Positions 1 through 8,364 of a stretch of DNA of 64,000 bases are shown piece after piece. A program made the translations under genes and the position numbers. Each line of letters opens with the position of its first letter. Positions within the stretch are counted from its first letter, which is position 1. Below the pieces are notes generated by a model. It was not told the DNA's origin, did not search any database, and saw only the letters and a list, made by a program, of their open reading frames with translations. Source of the DNA: Rhizosaccharibacter radicis (lineage in GTDB: Bacteria; Pseudomonadota; Alphaproteobacteria; Acetobacterales; Acetobacteraceae). The stretch is from the NCBI GenBank assembly GCA_024508355.1, contig JAMZEJ010000003.1:62001-126000 (forward strand), written 5' to 3'.

Positions 1-131
1 GATCATGCGGTGACCCACCGCGCGTGTGGTAAGCGGTGCTGCGGTCGTGCCGGACGTGCGCCTGCATGATATCGTCGGTATCCGCCGCCGGCCGCGCCGA
101 GGGTCGCGCCACGACGAGATGGGACGACATC

Positions 132-809
132 ATGCAGGACCTGTTCGGCCGGCTTCGTGATGGCGCTCAGGGGGAATGGCACCGCTATACGCATCATCCC
201 TTCGTGCTGCGGCTGGCGGACGGCACGCTGGAGCCGGAACGGTTCCGGCGTTTCCTGATCCAGGACTACCTGTTCCTGCTGCAATATGCCCGGGCCGGCG
301 CGCTCGCGATCCACAAGAGCGACGACGTGGCGGCGATGCGTCTCGCGGCCGAGGGGGTTTCCACCCTGCTGGCGGTGGAGCTGCCGCTGCATGTCGGCTT
401 CTGCGCCGAATGGGGGCTGGACGAGACGCGGCTGGCCCAGGAGGAGCCGTCCATCGAGCTGCTGGCTTATGGCGGGTTCCTGCTCGACAGGGCGCAGAGC
501 GGCGACCTGCTGGACCTGCAGGTCGCGCTCGCCGCCTGCCTCGTCGGTTACGGGGAGATCGGCGCCAGGCTGTTGTCCGACCCCGCCACCCGGCTGGACG
601 GCAATCCGTTCCGGGCCTGGATCGAGACCTATGGCGGCGAGAAGTACCAGGCGGTCGCGCAGGACGGGCGACGCCGCCTCGATGCGCTGGGGGAGGCACG
701 GGGCGCGGAAGCACGGTTCGGAACGCTGCTGCGGGATTTCCGCCTGGCGGTGCGGCTGGAGGCCGCCTTCTGGGATGCGGGCTCCCGCGACGCCGTCCCC
801 GTTCCCTGA
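132..809 (+). CDS. tenA: TenA-family aminopyrimidine aminohydrolase (thiaminase II)
   Basis: TenA hydrolyses aminopyrimidine breakdown products of thiamin (and thiamin itself, slowly) for salvage of HMP in the cytoplasm. The 225-residue product has the all-helical TenA/THI-4 layout. It carries the conserved block ACLVGYGEIG with the likely nucleophilic Cys near residue 136, and a C-terminal RLEAAFWDAG stretch that holds the family's catalytic Glu. The ATG at 132 is preferred because homology begins there; an in-frame upstream extension to 36 looks like non-coding sequence. No other thiamin genes and no TPP riboswitch are visible in the 131 bases upstream. It converges on the heme oxygenase gene, which belongs to the same fold superfamily. 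Confidence 0.9.
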   Translation: MQDLFGRLRDGAQGEWHRYTHHPFVLRLADGTLEPERFRRFLIQDYLFLLQYARAGALAIHKSDDVAAMRLAAEGVSTLLAVELPLHVGFCAEWGLDETRLAQEEPSIELLAYGGFLLDRAQSGDLLDLQVALAACLVGYGEIGARLLSDPATRLDGNPFRAWIETYGGEKYQAVAQDGRRRLDALGEARGAEARFGTLLRDFRLAVRLEAAFWDAGSRDAVPVP

Positions 810-937
810 GGGTGACGGCGCGACGGGACACACCGCCTCCGCCTGCCGGCCCGGAGCATCGCCGCGCCACCGGGGAGGCGATAACCGGCGAAGCGGCGGG
901 GACGGAGGTTGGAGTCGAGCGGGGCTGCCGGAGGCCG

Positions 938-1522
938 TCAGGCGACGTTTCTGGCGGGCGAAAGGCCGGTCTCGAACAGCGCGAACGCCGCGAGCGCACC
1001 GGCGATGCAGCGTTGCTCGTGTTCCGGGGGAAGGTCGAGCGCGTCCAGCCCGGCCACGACGGCGGCCCAGCGGCGGCCGCGACCACCCTCCGGGGCGGCG
1101 AGATGACGCGCCCCGCGATGTTCGTCGATGGCCAGGGCCGCTGCCCGCTTCAACAGGATCGCGGCGCCGAGCAAAGACCCTTCCGCGCAGTACAGCCAGC
1201 CGATCGCGGCCGGGTCTCCGGGGAGGATGGCCGGGACGGCCGCGACCGCGTCCGGCGCGGCGCCGAGATCGCGCAGATCGGCGGCCACCGCCTCGAGGCG
1301 CCCACCCCCGGCCAGGGCCGGCCACGCGCGCAGGAGCGGCGACGGGTCGTACAACGGTCTGACCACGGCGTGGAAGCGATGCTGGACCCGCAGGAACCGC
1401 AGATAGCCCGCGCGGTGCCGGAACAGCCCGGTATCGCCCACCAGGGCATCCACCCGCTCGTGCGCGGCGCGCGTCGCGTGTCGCAGGCGGGCGGACCGGG
1501 AAGGGTGAGCAGCATCGAACAT
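938..1522 (-). CDS. Biliverdin-producing heme oxygenase
   Basis: Heme oxygenases open heme to biliverdin, CO and ferrous iron. The 194-residue product matches the bacterial family in size. Its N-terminus reads LRHATRAAHERVD, where His21 would be the proximal heme ligand, and a glycine-containing distal-helix region follows (YCAEGSLLGAAIL). The ATG at 1522 was chosen because in-frame sequence upstream is proline/arginine-rich and unlike the family. It lies downstream of a small unknown gene on the same strand and close to an iron-uptake operon, so it could release iron from heme. It could instead supply biliverdin to a phytochrome, but none is in this window. Confidence 0.82.
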   Translation of the reverse strand: MFDAAHPSRSARLRHATRAAHERVDALVGDTGLFRHRAGYLRFLRVQHRFHAVVRPLYDPSPLLRAWPALAGGGRLEAVAADLRDLGAAPDAVAAVPAILPGDPAAIGWLYCAEGSLLGAAILLKRAAALAIDEHRGARHLAAPEGGRGRRWAAVVAGLDALDLPPEHEQRCIAGALAAFALFETGLSPARNVA

Positions 1523-1599
1523 CGCCGCGCCATCTTCCACGGCCGACGCGCGGGGGCCAAGCCGCGGCGTTGGGGATGCGCGGGCTGCCGGCGTGCGGA

Positions 1600-1932
1600 T
1601 CAGGCGGCGCGCAGGTCCCCGGGCGGAACCGGCCCGCGGGAGACCGGCCGGTCGGGGCGAAGCATCACCGACAACCGCCGCACCCCCACCAGCCGCCGCA
1701 GATCGGCTTCCAGCGCCGGCAGCAGCGCGCCCGGCAAGGCGTCGATGCCGATCTCCATCCACAGCGCGTCGCCGCGGCGGCCAGCCCGGGCCTGGTCGGG
1801 CAGCAGGTCGCGGCGGGCCAGGGCGCCGAACACCCTGGGCGGCAGGCCGGCATCGGGATCGCCGTTCAACTCGAACAACACGGACCGGCAGGCCGGTTCG
1901 ACGGCGGACAAGGGCATGGGAAACGGGCACAT
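1600..1932 (-). CDS. Small hypothetical protein, possibly ACT-domain-like
   Basis: A 110-residue acidic protein that I do not recognise with certainty. The order beta strand (SVLFELNG), helix (LPPRVFGALARR), strand (ALWMEIGID), helix (ALLPALEADLRRLVGV), strand (RLSVMLR) resembles the beta-alpha-beta-beta-alpha-beta pattern of small ACT regulatory domains, such as acetolactate synthase small subunits. The ATG at 1932 is the first start that leaves a sensible sequence; upstream codons look non-coding. It is the same strand as, and 77 bases upstream of, the heme oxygenase gene, so the two may be cotranscribed. No amino-acid biosynthesis partner is nearby. Confidence 0.5.
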   Translation of the reverse strand: MCPFPMPLSAVEPACRSVLFELNGDPDAGLPPRVFGALARRDLLPDQARAGRRGDALWMEIGIDALPGALLPALEADLRRLVGVRRLSVMLRPDRPVSRGPVPPGDLRAA

Positions 1933-2182
1933 GGGAAGCGGCTTTCGGATCGGGACACGGGGTGTGGGAAACGAACGTCCCGGCCACCCGACCTCCCCCG
2001 GCCACGTCGCACGAGGCGAGTGGGCGGGTCCGGCTAGGCAGCCGGGCCGATAATTCGTTTCGTGTCCGAAGTCCGAAGCATGGAATTCAGCGTAGGCGCC
2101 TCCGCCGCCATCCGGGGAGAGCGTACCGCGCAGGACCGCGATGCAGGAAACGGATGGCTCCCGCGGTCGCGGCGGCGGCCGG

Positions 2183-2707
2183 TCACTGCGGATATTTGAA
2201 GGTAAAGCTTTCGGTGAACGGCGCCCAGAAGCCAGGGGTGCCGGTTTCCTTGTCCACGTGATGCGCGAACCCGGTGCTCTCGGGCGAGGCATAGCGGAAG
2301 GCCACCGTGTAGGTGCCGGGTCCGTCCATCTTCACGTTGTTGGCGTAGTGCGGACCATCCTTGGCCGTCATGGGGATGAGGCGACCCTTGGCCGTCCAGC
2401 CGCTGTTCTGCTTGGTCAGCACGTAGTCGATGCCGAGATAGGGCACCCAGGCACCGTCCGGGAAACCCCACTGGTTGTCGGCCAGGGCATGCACGTCGGT
2501 CTCGAGATGGATGGTCCCCGGGCCCATCGGCATGTCGGCCGGCATGGGGGCCATCTCAACCCCGACGAGGTAGTTCGCGGCGATCTCCATGTCGTGGGCG
2601 TGCACCGGGCCGCCCACCGGATACTCGCGGGCGATCGCCGCGGATAGGGGGGCGACGCCCAAGAGGAGGAGAGCCACGCCGCGGGCGGCGGCCGTCGGGA
2701 AGCGCAT
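2183..2707 (-). CDS. ftrA: Periplasmic P19/Tp34-type iron-binding protein (FtrA-like)
   Basis: The 174-residue protein has an N-terminal Sec signal peptide (hydrophobic run to about residue 26). The mature part has the P19 family's methionine/histidine-rich metal site, with EMAPMPADMPMGPG and later NVKMDG and AHHVDK motifs. In Campylobacter, Brucella and Bordetella, P19-type proteins bind periplasmic iron or copper and feed an FTR1 permease. A good ribosome site (AGGAG about 9 bases upstream) supports the ATG at 2707. It is the last gene of a three-gene operon: cupredoxin, FTR1 permease, P19. FtrD, the polyferredoxin of the classical FtrABCD system, is not present in the window. Confidence 0.85.
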   Translation of the reverse strand: MRFPTAAARGVALLLLGVAPLSAAIAREYPVGGPVHAHDMEIAANYLVGVEMAPMPADMPMGPGTIHLETDVHALADNQWGFPDGAWVPYLGIDYVLTKQNSGWTAKGRLIPMTAKDGPHYANNVKMDGPGTYTVAFRYASPESTGFAHHVDKETGTPGFWAPFTESFTFKYPQ

Positions 2708-2735
2708 AGTGGAAGCTCCTGTGGGGCGGGAAGGA

Positions 2736-3587
2736 TCAGTGGCCGGCGCGGCTGAGCGACACACCCGCCGGATGGCGGCTGCGCGGGGTCGCCGAGACCG
2801 CGCGGCCGGCCACCAGCAGCACCACCAGCGTCGCCAGCCAGGCCGCCACCTGCACGCCCATCGGGCGATCGGAATATCCGACCAGTGCCTTGGCGGCACG
2901 GCCGAGCAGCGAGCCGTCCGACAGGATCCGGGAGGTGTCCCAGAGCTGGTAGCCCCAGGCCGGGATGATGTCGTCGCCGGCCAGCAGGGCGGCCGCCTGT
3001 CCGGCCATGCCGGCGGCCAGGATCGCCACCAGCGCGGTGGTGACCGCGAACAGCCGGCGAACCGGGATCGCCACCAGCCCGCGATAGATCAGCCAGCTCA
3101 GCACGCCGCCCGCCAGCACCCCGAGCAGTCCGCCGCCCAGCATGGACAGGAAGCCGGTCCTGGTGGACACGGCGACGCCGTACAGGAACAGCACGACTTC
3201 CGAGCCCTCGCGCAGCACCGCCACCGCGACCACGACGGCCATGGCGAACAGCGAGCGCCGTCCTTCGGCCACCTCGCCGGCGAGGCGGCGCATGTCCTGC
3301 GCCATCTCCCGCCCGTGCTTCGCCATCCAGATGTTGTGCCAGCCCAGCATCACCACCGCGACGCAGAGCACGGCGGCGCTGAACACCTCCTGGCCGTTGC
3401 CGCTGAACAGGTTGGCGAGCGATCCGGCGAAGCAGGCGAGGATGGCGGCACCGAGCACTCCGGCGCCGATGCCGCCGGCGATGAAGGCCGCGCGGCCGCG
3501 GATGCCCTCGGTGGCGGCGAGCACGATGCCGACGATCAGGCCGGCTTCGAGCACCTCGCGGAAGACGATGAGCAGGCTGGCGAGCAT
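2736..3587 (-). CDS. ftrC: FTR1-family iron permease (FtrC/EfeU-like)
   Basis: A 283-residue inner-membrane permease with about seven hydrophobic helices. The two family-defining REXXE motifs are present: REVLE at residues 10-14 and REGSE at 126-130, which carry the iron-coordinating acidic residues. It would import ferric iron formed by oxidation of periplasmic ferrous iron. The gene sits 4 bases after the cupredoxin gene and 28 bases before the P19 gene, so the three proteins are made together. The C-terminal tail (PRSRHPAG...) is short and basic. Function is well supported by motifs and context; substrate direction comes from the family, not from this sequence. Confidence 0.93.
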   Translation of the reverse strand: MLASLLIVFREVLEAGLIVGIVLAATEGIRGRAAFIAGGIGAGVLGAAILACFAGSLANLFSGNGQEVFSAAVLCVAVVMLGWHNIWMAKHGREMAQDMRRLAGEVAEGRRSLFAMAVVVAVAVLREGSEVVLFLYGVAVSTRTGFLSMLGGGLLGVLAGGVLSWLIYRGLVAIPVRRLFAVTTALVAILAAGMAGQAAALLAGDDIIPAWGYQLWDTSRILSDGSLLGRAAKALVGYSDRPMGVQVAAWLATLVVLLVAGRAVSATPRSRHPAGVSLSRAGH

Positions 3588-3591
3588 GGGC

Positions 3592-3957
3592 TTACTTTCC
3601 TTCGGTCGCCGTGACGGTCCCGACCGCGCTTTCGGGATGGTAGTCGTCGAAGAACTTGTAGGTGCCTGGATGCAATGGGCCGGCGCGCACCGTCACGGTG
3701 GAGCCCACGGTGACGATCTTCTCGAACTTCATGTCGTAGCTCTCGAATTCGTCGGTGGTGTCGTCGTTGTTGGTGAGCTGGATGCGGAAGCGCTGCCCGG
3801 TGGGCACGTCGAGATGGTCCGGCTGGAACTTGTGGTTCTTCAGCGTGAGCTTGAAGACGAGCGGCTCGTCGGCACGGGCGGTCAGGAAGGGGACCGCGAG
3901 CAGGACGGCCGCACCGAGGAAGATCCCGATGCGCATGAAGGGGTTCCCGAGGATCAT
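3592..3957 (-). CDS. ftrB: Cupredoxin-domain periplasmic protein (FtrB/EfeO-like)
   Basis: A 121-residue exported protein: a signal peptide to about residue 30 (ending ...TARA), then a single beta-sandwich cupredoxin-like domain (FKLTLKNHKFQPDHLDVPTG, HPGTYKFFDDYHPESAVGTV). In FtrABCD systems FtrB is thought to oxidise ferrous iron before FTR1 transport. The typical Cys-containing blue-copper loop is absent, as in FtrB/EfeO cupredoxin domains. Either the ATG at 3957 or one at 3936 could start it; the first keeps a weak GGAG upstream. It is the first gene of the operon, 46 bases from a Fur-like palindrome. Confidence 0.82.
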   Translation of the reverse strand: MILGNPFMRIGIFLGAAVLLAVPFLTARADEPLVFKLTLKNHKFQPDHLDVPTGQRFRIQLTNNDDTTDEFESYDMKFEKIVTVGSTVTVRAGPLHPGTYKFFDDYHPESAVGTVTATEGK

Positions 3958-4003
3958 GGGGCGGCTGCTCCGTGACAGCCGCGAGACGGTCGCGGCCTGA
4001 TAC

Positions 4004-4018
4004 TGCGAGCCATTCGCA
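4004..4018. promoter_or_regulatory. Putative Fur box upstream of the iron-uptake operon
   Basis: The sequence TGCGAGCCATTCGCA is a 7-1-7 near-palindrome (perfect TGCGA/TCGCA arms). It differs at two inner positions from the TGCGAATnATTCGCA form expected for a Rhodospirillales Fur operator. It lies 46 bases upstream of the FtrB start in the divergent intergenic region, where an iron-responsive operator would be expected. The assignment rests on symmetry and context. Confidence 0.5.
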
Positions 4019-4102
4019 TCGGCAAGCTTTTAGTGCTAGGTCCCCGGCCGATGGCTGGCATGCCGCGGTGCGCCGCCGTGGTTGAGGAGGTCGAGCGCGC
4101 CG

Positions 4103-4621
4103 ATGTCGTCGCATCCCTTTGAGTTCATGCGGCTGCCGTTCGGGCTGCTGATCGCCCTCGACAGCCGGATGTTCCATTTCTGGATCCAGCCGATCCACTT
4201 CCTGCTGCGGATCCTGCACCTCCTGTCGATGGCGGTGTTCTTCGGGATGGTGCTGATGCTCCAGGGCGGCATCTGGAACCGCAAGGCGCACATCCCGCTG
4301 CGGCCGGTGACCGAGCTCGTGCTGCCCTGGCTGCACTGGTCGTTCGCCGTGTGCATGGTCACCGGCGTGCTGCTCTTCTTCTATGACCCGGTGCATGTCG
4401 GCAGCCGGGGCTATTTCACGCCCAAGCTGCTGCTGATGGCGATCGCGATGACCCTAGGCTGGTTCGGCCACCGCCGCACCCTCAAGCCGACCTTGCTGAG
4501 CGGCGTGCCGGCGAGTCGCGAATCCCGGGTTACCGCGATGTTGTCCATGGTGCTGTGGGCGGGGGTGGTGATCTGTTCCTGCCTCAACACCGAGGGCGTG
4601 CCGAAGGTCTTCCTGCGCTAG
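4103..4621 (+). CDS. Four-helix integral membrane protein of unknown function
   Basis: A 172-residue membrane protein with about four hydrophobic helices (near residues 25-50, 60-80, 95-115 and 145-165). It has an aromatic/His-rich start (MFHFWIQPIHFLLRILHLL) and a charged loop with RKAHIPLRPVTE. Histidines in helices (IHFLLRILH, LHWSF) recall small heme- or quinone-associated membrane proteins such as DUF6644-type or CopD-like proteins, but I cannot name the family. The ATG at 4103 follows a GAGGAGG sequence. It is divergent from the iron operon and shares its control region, so it may also be iron-regulated. Confidence 0.75.
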   Translation: MSSHPFEFMRLPFGLLIALDSRMFHFWIQPIHFLLRILHLLSMAVFFGMVLMLQGGIWNRKAHIPLRPVTELVLPWLHWSFAVCMVTGVLLFFYDPVHVGSRGYFTPKLLLMAIAMTLGWFGHRRTLKPTLLSGVPASRESRVTAMLSMVLWAGVVICSCLNTEGVPKVFLR

Positions 4622-5080
4622 AAGCACCGGCGGCGCCCGGCGCCGCTGTGGCGGAGCGCGGCCGGAACGGGTTCTGCGGCACTTCTCGCTGCCGCGCGCC
4701 ACGGTCGGTGCTTCTTGAGGCGCCTGTCGGTCGCCGCATCCTTCACCCGTCCCTCGGCGCCGTGTCGGACGTCGCCGCGCCCCCGGTGGTGTGCGGAAAC
4801 ATCTTCTCGTCCCTGTTCTCCTTCGCCGCTCGCGCGACGGATCCTTCACGCGAGCCGGATGGTTCTGCTCGACGTCGGGGCTGGCGATGCTCCGTCTCCT
4901 GTCGGCGGGGACGCCCGATGGCGGTCCTGAAGCAACCCGATGCACGGGGCCGACGGCCGTTGCCCGATGCCGTCCGCGTTTCGGCGGGCACGCTGAGGTC
5001 CGACGGCGGCTGCCACATAGGAACGCGGGTCCCTGAACAGCGAAACCGGATCGGCTCGCGGAGAGCGGCGGGACGATCCG
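4622..5080. other. Gene-free stretch upstream of a GMC remnant
   Basis: No convincing coding sequence on either strand: open frames here lack family-like sequence, ribosome sites and neighbours. Together with the remnant at 5081-5188 it looks like decayed coding DNA left of the intact dehydrogenase operon. No promoter or RNA gene was recognised. Confidence 0.5.
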
Positions 5081-5188
5081 TTGCTGGCGCGGCTCGCGGC
5101 CGCCAGTTTGAGGGTGGCGGCGCTGGAAGCCGGCGCCCTGCGACCTCCGCGCGATCATGCCGCGGACGAAACGGAAGCCGCGGGACGA
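5081..5188 (+). pseudogene. Remnant of a GMC oxidoreductase N-terminus
   Basis: This 108-base segment aligns without gaps to 6854-6961, inside the intact GMC oxidoreductase gene, at a constant offset of 1773 bases with only a small number of substitutions. It encodes the same FAD-binding stretch (LARLAAA.LRV.ALEAGA and PPRDHAADETEA), then runs into a TAG stop. No similarity continues on either side. It is a piece of a second, diverged GMC gene or of a partial duplication, now non-functional. Confidence 0.8.
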
Positions 5189-5306
5189 TAGCGATGGGTT
5201 GCGCGCCGAACCTCGAATCCTGCCGGCATTGAACCACGGGCCGGATGGCAACCGGCGCGGCGCATGACGGTTTCCGCGTTGGCCTTTCCCATTGCCGGAC
5301 CTGCTC

Positions 5307-6764
5307 ATGCAACAAAGTGCCGCCCCCGCGGGCGACGCCATCACCTTGTTTTGTCTTCATGCCCTCGGCGGCAGCGCCCGGAGCTGGGACGGGCCGTCCG
5401 CGTGCCTGGGGGACGGCGTCCGGTGCGTGGGCATCGACCTGCCCGGCTTCGGCGATACGCCCATGCCCGGAAGGCACGAGGTGGAGCAGTTGGCCGACCA
5501 CGTGGCGGAACTGGTGCGTGTGGCAGCGCCGGTGCGCTGGGGGCTGCTCGGCAACAGCATGGGGGCCAAGGTGGCGCTGGCGGTGGCCCGGCGCGCGGAA
5601 GATGGCGAGGCGGGCCTGTCGGGGCTGGAACGGCTGGTGCTGATGGCAGGCTCCCCGCCGTCGCCCGAGCCCATCCCGGAGGAACGGCGGCGCGAGATGC
5701 TGCAATGGTTCCGGGACGGCCCCGCCCGCGACCGCGAGCAGGCGCGCATCTTCGTGGCCGCCAACGTGTCTTCGCCGCTGCCCGCCGACCGGGAGCAGGC
5801 GGCCGTCGAAGACGTCCTGCGAGCCGACAAGCGCGCCTGGCGGGCCTGGCTGACGGTCGGGGCGGCGGAAGACTGGCAGCAGCGGATCGGCGTCCTGCGG
5901 ACACCCGCCCTGGTGCTGGCCGGCCGCGCGGATGCCGACCTCGGTCCGGACGCGCAGCGCGCCCTGATGCTGCCGCATCTGGCGCATGGCCGGCTGCTGG
6001 TGCTCGATGCGGGTCACCTGCTGCCGTTGGAGCGTCCGAAGGAGGTCGCGGACGCCGTCGCCGCGTTCGTGCGAAAGGATGGGGCGTTCCCCGGGGTCGC
6101 TGCGGGGCCTGTTCTGCCGGACGAGGCCTATCGGGCCTTCATCGCGTCCGACCGCGTGTCGCGACGGGTGCGCGCGGCGCTCGAGAAGCGGATGGAGGCG
6201 GACGATCCTGCCTACGCTCCCCAGGTCCTGACCCCCGTCGCCCTCGCGTTGCTTCGGGCGGTGATGGCGCGGGTGCTGCCGCAGACGAGCGACGAGGCGA
6301 ACCAGGGCACGATCGACCTGGCGGCGCGGCTGGACGCGCAGCTCGCGGCCGGTGGCGGCGACGGCTGGCGCGTGGCGACCTTGCCGCCGGACGCGGAGGC
6401 CTACGAGCGTGGGCTGCGCACCCTGGACGCCGTCGCGCGGCAGGGCGCCGGCTGCCCGTTCCTGTGCCTCGACGGTGCCGGACAGGATGCGCTGCTGCAC
6501 GAGGTGCAGGCGGGGCAGTGCCGGGCGGACGGGTTGTCGCCGCACCAGATGCTGGCGTGGTTCGAGGATGTGCGGGGAGACGCGGTGCGTCTGTTCGTGT
6601 CGCACCCCGCCACCATGGCGCGGCTGGGATACGGCGGCATCGGCAATGGCGGCGACGAGCCGAGGCTGCGGGGCTTCGACGGGTCGCATCTCGACCGCCG
6701 CGAGGCATGGGAGCCCCGAACCCCGCCCGGACCGGGGCGGGTGCTGGCGGAGACCGGGGCATGA
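5307..6764 (+). CDS. Alpha/beta hydrolase fused to a gluconate-2-dehydrogenase subunit-3-like domain
   Basis: A 485-residue two-domain protein. Residues 1-255 form an alpha/beta hydrolase: HALGGSARSW oxyanion region, nucleophile elbow GNSMG with Ser84, and catalytic His237 in DAGHLLPLE. Residues about 265-485 match the small (gamma) subunit of membrane GMC dehydrogenases, including AYAPQVLTPVALALLRA, DEANQGTIDLAARLD and the terminal LGYGGIGNGGDEPRLRGF block. Subunit 3 normally assists export or maturation of the flavoprotein. No signal peptide is visible. The stop overlaps the GMC start by four bases (ATGA), so the partners are translationally coupled. A TTG at 5292 is an alternative start; neither has a strong ribosome site. 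Confidence 0.8.
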   Translation: MQQSAAPAGDAITLFCLHALGGSARSWDGPSACLGDGVRCVGIDLPGFGDTPMPGRHEVEQLADHVAELVRVAAPVRWGLLGNSMGAKVALAVARRAEDGEAGLSGLERLVLMAGSPPSPEPIPEERRREMLQWFRDGPARDREQARIFVAANVSSPLPADREQAAVEDVLRADKRAWRAWLTVGAAEDWQQRIGVLRTPALVLAGRADADLGPDAQRALMLPHLAHGRLLVLDAGHLLPLERPKEVADAVAAFVRKDGAFPGVAAGPVLPDEAYRAFIASDRVSRRVRAALEKRMEADDPAYAPQVLTPVALALLRAVMARVLPQTSDEANQGTIDLAARLDAQLAAGGGDGWRVATLPPDAEAYERGLRTLDAVARQGAGCPFLCLDGAGQDALLHEVQAGQCRADGLSPHQMLAWFEDVRGDAVRLFVSHPATMARLGYGGIGNGGDEPRLRGFDGSHLDRREAWEPRTPPGPGRVLAETGA

Positions 6765-8323
6765 CCGGGATCCTGTCGCTGCCGGAAAGGCGCTTCGCCG
6801 ACGAGGAGGTGGTGGATGTCGTGGTGGTCGGCACCGGCGCCGGAGGGGCCCCGGTGCTGGCGCGGCTCGCGGCCGCCGGCCTGCGGGTGGTGGCGCTGGA
6901 AGCCGGCGCCCCGGGCCCTCCGCGCGATCACGCCGCGGACGAAACGGAAGCCACGGAACTGTACTGGCTCGCCGAGCGTCTCGCCGGCGGCACGACGCCG
7001 CAGCCCATGGGCGCCAACAATTCCGGCACCGGGGTCGGGGGCTCCCTGCTGCACTGGGGCGCCTTCGTGCCGCGCCCCGATGCCCGCGACCTGCGGCTGC
7101 GGACCGAGACCGGACGGGGCCGCGACTGGCCGTTCGGGCTGGACGCGCTGCTGCCCTATCTGCGAGAGGTCGAGGAGGCGATCCAGGTTTCCGGTCCGCG
7201 GAACTATCCGTGGGATCCGTCGCGGCGCTATCCGCAGCCACCGGTGGCCCGCAACCAGGCCGCCGACGCGATGGCGCGGGCCTGTGACTCCCTGGGCATC
7301 CGCGCCACCGACGCTCCGGCGGCGCTGGTCACGCGCGATACCGAGCAGCCGGGGTTCGGGACGCGGGAGAGCTGCATCCATTGCGGCGCCTGTCATCAAG
7401 GCTGCCGCAACGGCTCCAAGGCGGGTGGCGACACCACCTTCCTGCCCGCCGCGGTGCTGGACGGCGCGGAGATCCGGCCGAACTGCATGGTGACGGGTAT
7501 CGAGCGGGACGCTCTGGGACGCGTTTCGGCCGTGATCTACCGGGAAGACGGGCGGGAACGCCGACAACGCTGCGCCGCGCTGTTCCTGTGCGCGGGCGCC
7601 GTGGAAACGCCGCGGCTGCTGCTGCATGCCGGGCTCTGCAACGGCAGCGGCCAGGTGGGACGCAACTACATGGCCCATGTGGCCACACAGGTCTGGGGCA
7701 CCGTGGACCGCGAGATCAGGCCGAACAAGGGCTACCCGTCCTCGCTGATCTCCGAGGACATGGTGCGGCCGGCGGACGCGGATTTCGTGGGCGGCTATCT
7801 GGTGCAGAGCCTGGGCATCATGCCGGTGACCTGGGCGAACCAGGTGGCGCGCGGACGCGGCCTGTGGGGACGGGGGCTGACCGACTATCTCGCGCAATAC
7901 AACCGGGTGATCGGCATCGGCATCAACGGCGACTGCCTGCCGTACGAGGAGAACCGCCTGACCTTGTCGGACGAGCTGGACGAGAGCGGCATGCCGAAGC
8001 CGCTGATCAGCTTCAGCGCCGGCGAGAACGAGCAGCGTATCCACGCTCATGCCGAGCGGGTGTTGTCCCGAATCTGGGAGGAAGCGGGCGCGTCCGACCT
8101 TTGGACGCTGACGCGCTACGCCCACACCATCGGGACGTGCCGCATGGGCCCGGACGGCGACGACGCGGTGGTGGACGGCCGAGGGCGGTCCTTCGAGATC
8201 GACAATCTGTGGATCTGCGACAACTCGGTGTTTCCGAGCGCGCTGTCGGCTAACCCTGCCCTGACCATCATGGCGCTGGGCCTGCGCAGCGCCGATGCGT
8301 TCCTGGGGCGGCTGCCGGCGTGA
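6761..8323 (+). CDS. GMC-family FAD-dependent dehydrogenase, large subunit
   Basis: A 520-residue flavoprotein with an N-terminal dinucleotide fold (VVVGTGAGGAP, residues 21-31), a GMC signature around NNSGTGVGGSLLHWG, and the C-terminal active-site blocks HTIGTCRMG and NPALTIMALGL. Cys205, 208, 211 and 215 lie in CIHCGACHQGC, a CxxCxxCxxxC cluster suited to an iron-sulfur centre. Relatives oxidise sugars, sugar acids or alcohols at the periplasmic face of the inner membrane and pass electrons to cytochrome c or quinone. The substrate cannot be read from sequence. The partner small subunit is encoded just upstream; no cytochrome c subunit follows. Confidence 0.88.
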   Translation: MTGILSLPERRFADEEVVDVVVVGTGAGGAPVLARLAAAGLRVVALEAGAPGPPRDHAADETEATELYWLAERLAGGTTPQPMGANNSGTGVGGSLLHWGAFVPRPDARDLRLRTETGRGRDWPFGLDALLPYLREVEEAIQVSGPRNYPWDPSRRYPQPPVARNQAADAMARACDSLGIRATDAPAALVTRDTEQPGFGTRESCIHCGACHQGCRNGSKAGGDTTFLPAAVLDGAEIRPNCMVTGIERDALGRVSAVIYREDGRERRQRCAALFLCAGAVETPRLLLHAGLCNGSGQVGRNYMAHVATQVWGTVDREIRPNKGYPSSLISEDMVRPADADFVGGYLVQSLGIMPVTWANQVARGRGLWGRGLTDYLAQYNRVIGIGINGDCLPYEENRLTLSDELDESGMPKPLISFSAGENEQRIHAHAERVLSRIWEEAGASDLWTLTRYAHTIGTCRMGPDGDDAVVDGRGRSFEIDNLWICDNSVFPSALSANPALTIMALGLRSADAFLGRLPA

Positions 8324-8364
8324 GCCGACGGGTCGTGTTCATGAAAGGATTGTCCGCGTGACGA

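Noticed and set aside
1-131. TPP riboswitch upstream of tenA
   Set aside because: The conserved CUGAGA-type core and supporting stems are not present.
5264-6760. In-frame extension of the GMC dehydrogenase through the hydrolase region
   Set aside because: The GMC homology begins exactly at the ATGA overlap; the preceding open frame is the shifted reading of the hydrolase fusion gene.
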